Of a DNA stretch of 64,000 bases, positions 7,580 through 15,938 are shown piece by piece. The notes below the pieces were generated by a model. It worked only from the letters and a program-made list of their open reading frames with translations, did not search any database and was not told the DNA's origin. The position numbers were made by a program, and so were the translations under genes. Positions within the stretch are counted from its first letter, which is position 1. The number at the start of each line of letters is the position of its first letter. Source of the DNA: JAXDBM01 sp963709485 (GTDB lineage: Bacteria > Desulfobacterota > Syntrophia > Syntrophales > Fen-1087); the NCBI GenBank assembly GCA_963709485.1, contig CAVPWE010000007.1:434001-498000 (forward strand). The letters run 5' to 3'.

Positions 7580-8674
7580 ATGACACGCCGCCCTGTTTTT
7601 CTGAAGCCCTGGGGGGAGATACCGTCACGCGACTGGACGGACTGGCGATGGCAGTACCGGAACCGCGTCCGTACCCTGCCGCAACTCGCCGGGCTCTCCG
7701 GTCTGCCGCCGGAAAGCGTCCGTTCCTGCCGGCCGGTCGTTCGGACCTATCCCTTCTCGATCACTCCCTACTACATTTCGTTGATGGATGTGGCAGATGA
7801 AAGCGATCCCCTGCGAAGGCAGTGTTTTCCGCACCCCGATGAAATCCATTTTTCGCTTGGCGGGGTGGATGACCCCCTTGAGGAGAGACGGAACATGCCC
7901 GTGCCGGGTCTGATCCATCGCTATGCGGATCGTTGCCTCGTCATGGCCACCAACGCCTGCGCCACCTACTGCCGCCACTGCAACCGGAAACGGCTGTGGA
8001 AAGTCCGGTCCGGGTGGGGCACGAAAGCCTCCCTGCGGCCCATGATCCGCCATATCGCGGGACAGCCGGGAATCCGCGAGGTCATTGTTTCCGGTGGCGA
8101 CCCGCTCATCCTTCCCGACCCCAGGCTGGACTGGCTTCTCGAGTCGCTCCGGTCCATCCGCCACGTTGAAATCATCCGGATTGGCAGCCGGGTCCCCGCC
8201 GTCATGCCCATGCGGATCACCCGGGAACTCTGCGACCTGTTGCGCAGGCACCGGCCCCTCTGGTTCAATACGCAGTTCAATCATGTTCGCGAAGTGACGG
8301 CCGCGTCCGCAAGGGCTTGCGGGATGCTGCTTGACGCCGGCATTCCGGTTTCAAACCAGTCCGTCCTCCTGAGGGGGGTCAATGACTCTTTCGACGCCAT
8401 GCGGGATCTGCTGCACGCCCTGCAGCGGATCTCCGTGAGGCCCTACTATCTGTTCCACTGCGATGCGGTGAGGGGAACCGATCATTTCCGCGTCGATATG
8501 CGTCACGGCATGGAAATGATGGAAACCCTCCGGCGGAGCATGTCGGGCCTGTGCATGCCCCGGTATGTCGCAGATCTCCCCGGGGGCATGGGAAAGCTGC
8601 CCCTTCAATCCATTGTGTTTCCGTCTTCCCGAAGCGCGATTGAAGGGCAACATTATTTTGACAAGAATTCGTAA
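7580..8674 (+). CDS. epmB: EF-P (R)-beta-lysine-forming aminomutase, EpmB/KamA family
   Basis: Radical SAM, PLP-dependent enzyme of 364 residues. EpmB turns (S)-alpha-lysine into (R)-beta-lysine for EF-P modification. The cluster motif CATYCRHCNRKR (CxxxCxxC) binds the 4Fe-4S-SAM centre, IVSGGDPL is the SAM-contact strand, and PGGMGKLP near the C-terminus carries the PLP lysine. It is followed by efp and epmA, which favours EpmB over a catabolic lysine 2,3-aminomutase. ATG at 7580 has no strong ribosome site. Slightly longer than the E. coli protein (about 340). Confidence 0.9.
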   Translation: MTRRPVFLKPWGEIPSRDWTDWRWQYRNRVRTLPQLAGLSGLPPESVRSCRPVVRTYPFSITPYYISLMDVADESDPLRRQCFPHPDEIHFSLGGVDDPLEERRNMPVPGLIHRYADRCLVMATNACATYCRHCNRKRLWKVRSGWGTKASLRPMIRHIAGQPGIREVIVSGGDPLILPDPRLDWLLESLRSIRHVEIIRIGSRVPAVMPMRITRELCDLLRRHRPLWFNTQFNHVREVTAASARACGMLLDAGIPVSNQSVLLRGVNDSFDAMRDLLHALQRISVRPYYLFHCDAVRGTDHFRVDMRHGMEMMETLRRSMSGLCMPRYVADLPGGMGKLPLQSIVFPSSRSAIEGQHYFDKNS

Positions 8675-8769
8675 ATGCTTTAGAAGATCGGAACGGCCCC
8701 TCACAGGCACGACGGGCAAACCGATATCAGCATCATCTTAAAAAAGGCAGAACCGGGGGAGAAAGCGAT

Positions 8770-9333
8770 ATGTACACCGCCAGTGACTTGAAGAAGAATT
8801 TGAGGATCAAGCTGGACAACGAACCTTACATCATTACGGAATTCAATTTTGTCAAGCCGGGCAAAGGGCAGGCCCTCTATCGCTGCAAGCTGAAGAACAT
8901 GATTACCGGAAGCCAGTTCGAACGTACATTCCGCTCCGTCGACACCTTCGAAAACGCCGACCTGCAGGAGAAGAAAATGCAATACCTCTACCCGGAAGGG
9001 GAGAAGTACTGTTTCATGGACAATGTCAGCTATGAACAGGTCTTTCTGACGGAGGAGCAGATCGGCGACGCGAAAAATTTCCTGATTGACAACATTGAGG
9101 CCTCCATTCTCCTCTTTGAAGACCGGCCGCTGGGGATCAGCCTTCCCAATTTTGTGGACCTTGTCGTGACCGAGGCGGAACCTTGGGCCAAGGGAGACTC
9201 CGTTACGGGCAACACCAAGCCGGTCACGCTGCAGACGGGCTACCGCATCCTGGTTCCGACATTCATCGACCAAGGCGAAAAGATCCGGGTGGACACCCGC
9301 ACGGGAGAGTACCTGACCCGCGTCAAGGCGTAA
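8770..9333 (+). CDS. efp: Translation elongation factor P
   Basis: EF-P, 187 residues, relieves ribosome stalling at polyproline. The conserved loop FVKPGKGQA near the N-terminus places the modifiable lysine at residue 32 (PGKGQ), as in lysylated EF-P proteins. Domain II/III features YRCKLKNMITG, FMDNVSYEQ and the C-terminal GEKIRVDTRTGEYLTRVK are canonical. GGGGGAG precedes the ATG. The stop codon overlaps the epmA start by one base (TAATG). Flanked by both modifying enzymes, so beta-lysylation at this lysine is the expected modification. Confidence 0.97.
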   Translation: MYTASDLKKNLRIKLDNEPYIITEFNFVKPGKGQALYRCKLKNMITGSQFERTFRSVDTFENADLQEKKMQYLYPEGEKYCFMDNVSYEQVFLTEEQIGDAKNFLIDNIEASILLFEDRPLGISLPNFVDLVVTEAEPWAKGDSVTGNTKPVTLQTGYRILVPTFIDQGEKIRVDTRTGEYLTRVKA

Positions 9334-10265
9334 TGGATCCCGGGGCGGAGGCCTGGATACTGGCGAAGAAGCGCGACGCCCTCCGGTTGCGGGCCCGGAT
9401 GATTCAGGCGCTCCGGCAGTTTTTTCACGAGCGGAATTACCTTGAGGTCGAAACCCCCGTCCGCATCCCCGCGCCGGCCCCCGAAGAGCACATCGATGCC
9501 CCGCCCAGCGGCGACTGGTTCCTGCAGACTTCGCCCGAGCTCTGCATGAAGCGCCTGGTCGCGGCGGGTTATTCCAGACTCTTTCAAATCTCGAAGTGCT
9601 TTCGCGAGGCGGAGCGGGGCGAACTTAACCTCCCGGAATTCACGCTGCTGGAGTGGTACCGTCAAGGGAGCGATTATCGGGACCTGATGGCGGAATGCGA
9701 GGACCTCATCCTCCATGTGGCGGGGGCGCTTGAAAAAAGTGAAGCCCTTCTGTTCCGGGGGAGACGGATCTCTCTGCGGAAGCCCTGGACGCGGATTTCC
9801 GTTCAGGATGCCTTTACGCGCCATGCCACGCTGTCTCTGCCGGAAGCCCTTCAAACGGGCCGTTTCGACGAAATCATGGCCTGTGAGATTGAGCCCCGCC
9901 TCGGCATCGATCATCCCGTTTTTCTCTTTGATTATCCGGTCGCCCTCGGGGCGCTGGCCCGGGCAAAGGAAGGGGATGCCGCGCTGGCCGAACGCTTCGA
10001 GCTGTACCTGGGCGGTCTGGAACTGGCCAACGCCTTCTCCGAGCTGACCGATGAAGCGGAGCAGCGCCGCCGCTTCGAGAAGGCAAGGCAGTTCCGGCGC
10101 GCGGCGGGCAAAAGGGATTATCCATCGCCCGAACCCTTCCTGAGGGCCCTGCCTGCGATGCCGGATAGCGCAGGCATCGCCCTCGGCGTGGACCGACTGG
10201 CTATGCTGTTCACCGATGCCGCAGCGATCGACGAGGTCGTGGCCTTCACGCCGGAAATGCTCTAA
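9333..10265 (+). CDS. epmA: EF-P lysyltransferase EpmA (LysRS-like)
   Basis: Truncated class II lysyl-tRNA synthetase homologue of 310 residues, without the anticodon-binding domain. It activates beta-lysine and attaches it to EF-P. Class II motif 1 is YLEVETPVRIPAPAPEEHI, motif 2 is FREAERGELNLPEFTLLEWYR and motif 3 is GIALGVDRLAML. QTSPELCMKRL is the usual active-site strand. The start at 9333 is set by the one-base overlap with efp; frames upstream show no similarity. Function follows from family and the epmB-efp-epmA order. Confidence 0.95.
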   Translation: MDPGAEAWILAKKRDALRLRARMIQALRQFFHERNYLEVETPVRIPAPAPEEHIDAPPSGDWFLQTSPELCMKRLVAAGYSRLFQISKCFREAERGELNLPEFTLLEWYRQGSDYRDLMAECEDLILHVAGALEKSEALLFRGRRISLRKPWTRISVQDAFTRHATLSLPEALQTGRFDEIMACEIEPRLGIDHPVFLFDYPVALGALARAKEGDAALAERFELYLGGLELANAFSELTDEAEQRRRFEKARQFRRAAGKRDYPSPEPFLRALPAMPDSAGIALGVDRLAMLFTDAAAIDEVVAFTPEML

Positions 10266-10382
10266 TTTAAATTCTTTGAGATGTTGTTAAATTAGATTAC
10301 TTGCTGACGCAGAAACGACTTCGACCATGTATTAGAAGTTTTTCAATTAACCTTAATCTTCTTTCGATTTCTGGGGGAGACG

Positions 10383-11993
10383 ATGCACGTTGTTGTTATT
10401 GCCGGGCTTTCAAAAACAAGAGGTAATCAATTTAGTATGAAACATGATTATGTGCTGAGTAAAAATGGCATGGTCATGACATACAGTAATCTGCGCTCAT
10501 ATTTCGGTTGCCCATCCAGTGATGTTTCACTATCTGATTACAATACGCCATACCGTGCCGGGATTCATCTTTATAACTACTTGACGATGAGTGGTGTTAA
10601 ATGCAGTCTAATCAATTTTCTTGATTTAGAAATGAAGGAATTCGAAAAGATTGCACGTCTTCGACCTGATGTGATCGCGATTTCTACATCCTTTTTGACT
10701 AATGTTGGCGCTGTAAGACAAGTTACGGAAATCGTCCATCGATATGTTCCTGATGCAAAGATCATAGTAGGTGGACCACTGGTGTATAATAGTTATCTCC
10801 TCCATCTGAAGAAAGGAACCAATTATCATTTGGAACCCTGCCAAAAAGACTTCTTTTTCCTTGATGATAATCCCTCTTATGAAAACGAAATTGATTTCTT
10901 CGTTGTTGAAGATCAGGGTGAATCAAGCCTATCAAAACTCATTGCAGTTTTGGCTAATGATGACAATCCTATTAAGGTGCCAAATTTGGCTTTCTATAAG
11001 AACGGCAAACTCACTTTCACCGCTCGGGAATCAGAACACAATGATTTTTCGACGGATATCGTGGATTGGAAACAAGTCTCTCACCAATACTTGCACCCAA
11101 TTTTCCCTGTCAGAGGTTCTCGCGGTTGTCCATACCGGTGTAAGTTCTGTAACTTTGCTAATCATCGTGATTTTTTAATAAAATCAAAAGATGTACTTGC
11201 TGCTGAATTGGCCTCGCTTTCAGCCACTGGACAAGTAAAAATTGTACGTTTTACCGATGATAACTTGTTCCTAAATAGAAAGAATTTGGAAGTGTTTTGT
11301 GAGACCATAATTAGATTTGGAGGAGAAGTAAAATGGACATCATTTATCCGCGCGAACTCAATCACTCGTGACAATGTTTCGTTATTAAAAGAGGCGGGAT
11401 GCATCTTAGCTCAAATTGGCATGGAATCTGGTGATGAGACAATGCTTGCGCGCATGGAAAAAAAAGATTCGCCACAGAGCTATTTAGAAGCGGTGGAGCT
11501 TTTGAACACCAACGGTATTTTTACTCAACTGTACTTCATCGTCGGATTCCCCGGTGAAACAGAAGAAACGCTTAGCAATACAGTTGAATTGATAAACCGT
11601 TTCAAACATGATGGGCCGGCGATTAACTTCATTATGGTGTTTCCCTTTGTGCTTGCACCGTTATCTCCAGTCTACTCTCAAGAAAGCAGAAAAGAATTTG
11701 GGCTTTCCGGCTACATGTTGGATTGGAAGCATTATACAATGGATTCCAGCCAAGCGGTGAATCACGCACGAAATCTCTTGTTGCGTATTGAAAATGCCTA
11801 TCCATTCTATGGAATAGAGGAGGTTGCACTCCTTGATGCTGAAACTTTGAAACAATTATCCTATTTACGGCTTGCGATTCGCAAAGCGGAGATGTCTGTT
11901 GCCCCAAATGATGAGCTTGAGAGATTATGGAATCAACTTCGATTAGTCGTGGCCAAACAGTCATCTGAATGCGGAAGCCTGGAAATGAAATAG
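10383..11993 (+). CDS. B12-binding-domain radical SAM protein, AT-rich
   Basis: A 536-residue protein with an N-terminal cobalamin-binding-like Rossmann region (about residues 20-220: DVIAISTSFLTNVGA, KIIVGGPLVYNS), a radical SAM core with CPYRCKFC at about residue 255 (CxxxCxxC), and IGMESGDETMLARM plus FIVGFPGETEETL typical of this class. The exact reaction is unknown; such proteins are often methyltransferases or ring-forming enzymes. The DNA is clearly more AT-rich than both neighbours, pointing to transfer. GGGGGAG precedes the ATG and a terminator follows. It stands alone, so no pathway can be inferred. Confidence 0.82.
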   Translation: MHVVVIAGLSKTRGNQFSMKHDYVLSKNGMVMTYSNLRSYFGCPSSDVSLSDYNTPYRAGIHLYNYLTMSGVKCSLINFLDLEMKEFEKIARLRPDVIAISTSFLTNVGAVRQVTEIVHRYVPDAKIIVGGPLVYNSYLLHLKKGTNYHLEPCQKDFFFLDDNPSYENEIDFFVVEDQGESSLSKLIAVLANDDNPIKVPNLAFYKNGKLTFTARESEHNDFSTDIVDWKQVSHQYLHPIFPVRGSRGCPYRCKFCNFANHRDFLIKSKDVLAAELASLSATGQVKIVRFTDDNLFLNRKNLEVFCETIIRFGGEVKWTSFIRANSITRDNVSLLKEAGCILAQIGMESGDETMLARMEKKDSPQSYLEAVELLNTNGIFTQLYFIVGFPGETEETLSNTVELINRFKHDGPAINFIMVFPFVLAPLSPVYSQESRKEFGLSGYMLDWKHYTMDSSQAVNHARNLLLRIENAYPFYGIEEVALLDAETLKQLSYLRLAIRKAEMSVAPNDELERLWNQLRLVVAKQSSECGSLEMK

Positions 11994-12019
11994 GAAAGGC
12001 AAATGCAAAGATTTTCCAT

Positions 12020-12045
12020 ATGGATGCATGATCGATCCATTTTTT
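12020..12045 (+). terminator. Rho-independent terminator of the radical SAM gene
   Basis: Hairpin ATGGAT (12020-12025), 9-base loop, ATCCAT (12035-12040), followed by a T run to 12045. It lies 27 bases after the radical SAM stop. Confidence 0.6.
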
Positions 12046-12460
12046 CATTTAAAATGTAACAAAATTGAGCGATGTTTAGGGCTTTCGTGTTAAAAAAGCT
12101 GAAACACCATTTGTGTAGAGTTAAGCCATCTTATTGACTTATATCATTGAATCCTTTACGAAAAAAATTTGATACCGTCGAAGCCTGCATTAATTAATAG
12201 CTTCCTCTTTAAGGGGTCCTGTAACTGTAAACAACGCGACTCCATCTCACACTATAAAGAACGAAATATAGCTAACAAGCGGCCGTGATTGTGGCATCGA
12301 AATCTTGATCTCGGTCATCCAGTCTCTTTAGCAGCTCCTCATTTCTTGCCATCGAAAAATGCTTTTAGGAGGCGTTTCTTGATTCGATCCGGTCGGATGT
12401 GCCGCCATTTCCACACGCTTCTTGTCGGAATTTAATAAATAATTAATAAAAAAATTATCC
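12046..12460. other. AT-rich intergenic stretch without a supported gene
   Basis: About 400 bases between the radical SAM gene and the TetR promoter. It has many stops in all frames. A minus-strand 26-codon frame (12352 to 12272, MARNEELLKRLD...) has no ribosome site and is not called. The composition fits the AT-rich insert that starts after epmA. Confidence 0.5.
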
Positions 12461-12489
12461 TTGACAGCATGGATTAAATATTATATAAA
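12461..12489 (+). promoter_or_regulatory. Consensus sigma-70 promoter of the TetR gene
   Basis: TTGACA at 12461-12466, exactly 17 bases, then TATAAA at 12484-12489. It is 30 bases upstream of the TetR start and is overlapped by a perfect inverted repeat. Confidence 0.8.
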
Positions 12490-12499
12490 TAATTTAATC
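12472..12499. promoter_or_regulatory. Probable TetR operator
   Basis: Perfect inverted repeat GATTAAAT (12472-12479) and ATTTAATC (12492-12499) with a 12-base centre that contains the -10 box. A regulator bound here would block polymerase. Its place just before a TetR gene suggests autoregulation. Confidence 0.65.
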
Positions 12500-12518
12500 A
12501 TTAGTAAAGGAACATGCC

Positions 12519-13238
12519 GTGTCCGCTCCCAACGCCAAAGAGGGCCGCAAAGACAGAATCATGGAGGCCGCACTTCGCATCTTCGCCGGCAAGGGCTTCC
12601 AGGAGGCGACCATCGCGGAAATCAGCCGGGAGGCCGAGGTCTCGGAACCGACGGTCTACGAGCACTTCGGAACCAAGGAAGAGCTCCTGTTTGCAATCCC
12701 CGAGAAGATCACCCGGGACAGCATCGAAGAGATGGAAAAAATCCTCGATTTCATCCAGGGTGCGGAGGCGCGGGTCCGTGCGATTCTCAGGGCCTATATC
12801 CGTCTCTATCAAACCAATCCGGATTATGCGGCGCTGGCACTGCTCCAGCTCTCCCCGAACAAGCGCTTCCGCCAGACCCGGGCCCACGGTTCCATTCGCC
12901 GGGCCGCCCATATCCTTCTGGACGCCATCAAGGAGGGCGTTGCGGACGGAACATTCAGGCAGAACGCCGGCCCCTATTTGATCCGCTCCATGCTTCTGGG
13001 GTGCATCGAACACATGTTCATTCACTGGCACGTCCAAGGGAAACCGGAGGAGAAGGCAGACATCCTGAACCGGCTGGATGCGATCATGGACATCATTCTG
13101 GACGGAGTCCGGTCTAAGCGGCAGCCTCAGGACCTGACCATCCATATCGAGCTTCCCGCCATCGTGAAATTTCGGGAGGGTGTCCAGTCGGAGGTGGCGG
13201 ATGCTTCCGCCGCGCCGAAGAAAAAGAAGACCAAGTAA
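12519..13238 (+). CDS. TetR-family transcriptional regulator
   Basis: 239-residue regulator. The N-terminal helix-turn-helix region reads DRIMEAALRIFAGKGFQEATIAEISREAEVSEPTVYEHFGTKEEL in pieces typical of TetR (ALRIFAGKGF, ISREAEVSEPTVYEHF). The C-terminal part is a helical ligand domain, ending in an unusual lysine-rich tail (KKKKTK). GTG at 12519 is preceded by AAAGG. FadR-like TetR proteins often sense acyl-CoAs; the three downstream CoA genes make such a ligand plausible here, but that is inference. The strong promoter and overlapping inverted repeat suggest self-repression and control of the operon. Confidence 0.92.
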   Translation: MSAPNAKEGRKDRIMEAALRIFAGKGFQEATIAEISREAEVSEPTVYEHFGTKEELLFAIPEKITRDSIEEMEKILDFIQGAEARVRAILRAYIRLYQTNPDYAALALLQLSPNKRFRQTRAHGSIRRAAHILLDAIKEGVADGTFRQNAGPYLIRSMLLGCIEHMFIHWHVQGKPEEKADILNRLDAIMDIILDGVRSKRQPQDLTIHIELPAIVKFREGVQSEVADASAAPKKKKTK

Positions 13239-13272
13239 CAGCAACCAAAACCACGTTTCAGGAGGAAACGAT

Positions 13273-14736
13273 ATGCGGACAAAGGAACAGTATATTCAGG
13301 GGCTCAGGAAGATGCGGCGAAACATCTACCACGACGGCCACAAGATCGACCGGGACGACGAGATTCAGCAGCCCGTCCTGAACGTCATGGGGCTCACCTT
13401 TGACGCCGCCCACGATCCCGAGCTGAAGGACCTGTGCACGGCCAAGTCCCATCTGACGGGGGAAACGATCAACCGCTTCTGCCATGTCCACCAGAGCACG
13501 GAGGATCTTCACAGGAAGCAGGACATGACGCGGGCCCTCTGCCGGAAGGTCGGCCTCTGCATCCAGCGCTGCATGGGCGTCGATGCCGTCAACGCCGTCA
13601 ACGCCGTTTCCTTCGAGGCGGACCGGCTGAACGGCGGGAAAACGGAATACCACAAGAACTTTCTCAGGTGGCTCGAACGGTTTCAGCGGGAGGATCTGGT
13701 CGGCTCCTGCGCCCAGACGGACATGAAGGGCGAGCGGCTGAAGCGGCCGGCCCAGCAGACCGATCCGGACATGTACCTTCACGTCGTCGAGAAGAAGAGC
13801 GACGGAATTGTCGTCCGGGGCTGCAAGCTCCACATCTCGGAAGCCTCCATCTCCGATGAGATCCTGGTGGTGCCCACCCGTGCCCTCGGTCCGGACGAGA
13901 AGGACTATGCCGTGGCCTTTGCCGTGCCCTCCGACCACGAGGGCGTCAAGCAGGTCGTCTCCATCCACAGCCAGCACAAACGGAAGCATGTCCAGCGCGG
14001 GATGAGCATCGGCTACTCCGATTCCTACATCCTCTTCGAGGATTGCTTTGTTCCCTGGGAGCGGGTCTTCCTCTGCGGCGAGAACGACCACGGCGGCATG
14101 TGCGCTCTTCTGTTTGCCCTGTTCCACCGCCACAGCTACTCGGGATGCAAACCGGCAATCGGGGACATCTTCCTCGGACTGGCGGCCCTGGCGGCGGAGT
14201 ACAACGGCATCGAAAAGACACCCCATGTCAAGGAAATGCTGGCGGAGATCATCAAGATCTCGGAACTGGGATATGCCGCCGGATACACGGCCTCCAGCAT
14301 GGGCGGGCCGCAGGTGATCATCCCCGGTCTCGGCAACTGTCCCTACGGGCCGGGCAGTTATATCCCCAATTCCATCTACTGCAATGTGGGCCGGTGCCTT
14401 ACGGGAGAAGCGGTTTTCCATGAGCAGGAGCTCCTCTGCCGGATTGCCGGCGGCATTCCCTCCACGTTCCCCTACGAGGGCGACCTGATCCATCCCGAAC
14501 TGCAGGGCGTGCTGGAGAAGTACCTCAAGCGGAACCCCAATGTCCCCGTGGAAGACCAGATCAAGTTCTGGATGACCCTGGGCGATTACACCATCGGTAC
14601 GATGGCCGGTGTCATGAACTACGGGAATTACCACGGCGGCGGGTCCCCGATCATGGAACAGATCGCCATTACATCTCAGTACGACATCAAAGCGCGAAAA
14701 AAGATGGTCAAGGCCCTGGCGGGGATCAAGAGCTGA
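13273..14736 (+). CDS. 4-hydroxybutyryl-CoA dehydratase / vinylacetyl-CoA isomerase family
   Basis: 487-residue flavin, 4Fe-4S enzyme of the 4-hydroxyphenylacetate 3-hydroxylase superfamily. AbfD dehydrates 4-hydroxybutyryl-CoA to crotonyl-CoA. The iron-sulfur ligands of AbfD (two Cys four apart, then His and Cys seven apart) are all present: C96 and C100 in GLCIQRC, H285 and C292 in HRHSYSGC. The family length is about 490. AGGAGG precedes the ATG at 13273. It is followed by a hydroxyacyl-CoA dehydrogenase and a long acyl-CoA dehydrogenase. A different 4- or 5-hydroxyacyl-CoA substrate is possible, but retention of all ligands argues for true dehydratase chemistry. Confidence 0.88.
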   Translation: MRTKEQYIQGLRKMRRNIYHDGHKIDRDDEIQQPVLNVMGLTFDAAHDPELKDLCTAKSHLTGETINRFCHVHQSTEDLHRKQDMTRALCRKVGLCIQRCMGVDAVNAVNAVSFEADRLNGGKTEYHKNFLRWLERFQREDLVGSCAQTDMKGERLKRPAQQTDPDMYLHVVEKKSDGIVVRGCKLHISEASISDEILVVPTRALGPDEKDYAVAFAVPSDHEGVKQVVSIHSQHKRKHVQRGMSIGYSDSYILFEDCFVPWERVFLCGENDHGGMCALLFALFHRHSYSGCKPAIGDIFLGLAALAAEYNGIEKTPHVKEMLAEIIKISELGYAAGYTASSMGGPQVIIPGLGNCPYGPGSYIPNSIYCNVGRCLTGEAVFHEQELLCRIAGGIPSTFPYEGDLIHPELQGVLEKYLKRNPNVPVEDQIKFWMTLGDYTIGTMAGVMNYGNYHGGGSPIMEQIAITSQYDIKARKKMVKALAGIKS

Positions 14737-14873
14737 GGAGTGGCATTCCCTGATGCAGAGCAAGGGGCGATTTCCCGAGCGCCGGCGCTGCGGAAAACGG
14801 CGGTGAAATGAGCGGCTCTCCTCGATGAGAGGAGGCTTGGGAAAGGCGGTATGAAACGAAATGGAGATGGGTC

Positions 14874-15776
14874 GTGACAGCGGATGACATTCGGCGCATA
14901 CTGGTTCTGGGCGGCGGCACAATGGGGCAGCAGATCGCCCTTTACTTTGCCGTTCATGGCTGTGATATCGTGATTTACGATGTCGAGGAAGGAATCCTGG
15001 AGAAATCCCTGTCGGGGCTCCGCAAGATGGCGGGGGGACTGGTCAAATTGCAGCTTCTCACGCAGGAGGCGGCGGATGCGGCCCTGGGCCGGATTTCAAC
15101 GACCGCCTCCGCCGAGAAGGCGTCCATTGATGCGGACCTTGTCAGCGAGTCCGTGCCCGAGGACCCCCAACTGAAGGGCCAAGTCTTTTCACTCTTCCAC
15201 AACCTGTGCCCGCAGCGCACGATCTTCACGACAAACACCTCCACGCTGCTGCCCTCCATGTTCGCCCGGTCCACCGGCAGGCCGGAGAGGTTCCTGGCCT
15301 TCCATTTCCACGACCTGCGCACCAACGTCGTGGTGGACATCATGCCCCATCCGGGGACGGACCCGGCCGTGGTGCAGACAGTCCACGACTTCTCGAAAAA
15401 AATGGGCCTGATCGCCATCCGGATGAACAGGGAGAGCAGCGGCTATGTCTTCAATGCCATGCTGGGCGCGCTCATGCTTTCGGCACAGGCCCTCGTGGCA
15501 AACGAGGTGGCCTCCGTGGAGGACGTCGACCGGGCATGGATGGGCGTCACGCACATGCCGATGGGCCCCTTCGGGATCATGGACAGCGTCGGCCTTGACA
15601 CGGTGTGGAAAATCACGGATTTCTGGGCAAAGAAGACGAAAGACGAACAGCAGCGGAAAAACGCCGATTTCTTAAAGAAGATGATCGACCGGGGACATTT
15701 CGGCCGGAAGTCGGGAAAAGGATTTTACACCTATCCGGGACCGCGCTACCGGCAGCCGGGATTCGTGGCCGGATAA
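14874..15776 (+). CDS. 3-hydroxyacyl-CoA dehydrogenase (3-hydroxybutyryl-CoA type)
   Basis: NAD-dependent enzyme of 300 residues that interconverts 3-hydroxyacyl-CoA and 3-oxoacyl-CoA. The N-terminal NAD motif is VLGGGTMGQQIA (the usual first Gly-x-Gly is GGG). TNTSTLLPS and FHFHDLRTNVVVDI stand at the catalytic Ser/His region, where the family has H-F-F/M-N-P; the N-P is replaced by H-D-L. The C-terminal domain has GVTHMPMGPFGIMD and HFGRKSGKGFYTY. GTG at 14874 with GGAGATGGG is the only sensible start. The HDL change in the usual HFxNP motif hints at a different substrate. Confidence 0.88.
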   Translation: MTADDIRRILVLGGGTMGQQIALYFAVHGCDIVIYDVEEGILEKSLSGLRKMAGGLVKLQLLTQEAADAALGRISTTASAEKASIDADLVSESVPEDPQLKGQVFSLFHNLCPQRTIFTTNTSTLLPSMFARSTGRPERFLAFHFHDLRTNVVVDIMPHPGTDPAVVQTVHDFSKKMGLIAIRMNRESSGYVFNAMLGALMLSAQALVANEVASVEDVDRAWMGVTHMPMGPFGIMDSVGLDTVWKITDFWAKKTKDEQQRKNADFLKKMIDRGHFGRKSGKGFYTYPGPRYRQPGFVAG

Positions 15777-15938
15777 CCGGCCCGGCTCGAGGATCTCCGT
15801 TTATCGGAAGTTTTCCGCAATGGACTTTATTGAATACGGCGAAGGGTGTCTGCATCGTCATGTGAAGGCGGCTGCCCGGTCTAACGGGCTGATTATCGGG
15901 GATTCAATCGAAGGAGGAAAAAGAAAGGGAGGTTTGCC

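Noticed and set aside
9333..10265. Lysyl-tRNA synthetase
   Set aside because: Lacks the anticodon-binding domain and sits next to efp and epmB, so EpmA is the better call.
12272..12352. Minus-strand 26-codon frame starting MARNEELLKRLDDRDQ
   Set aside because: No ribosome site, no family similarity, in an AT-rich gap full of stops.
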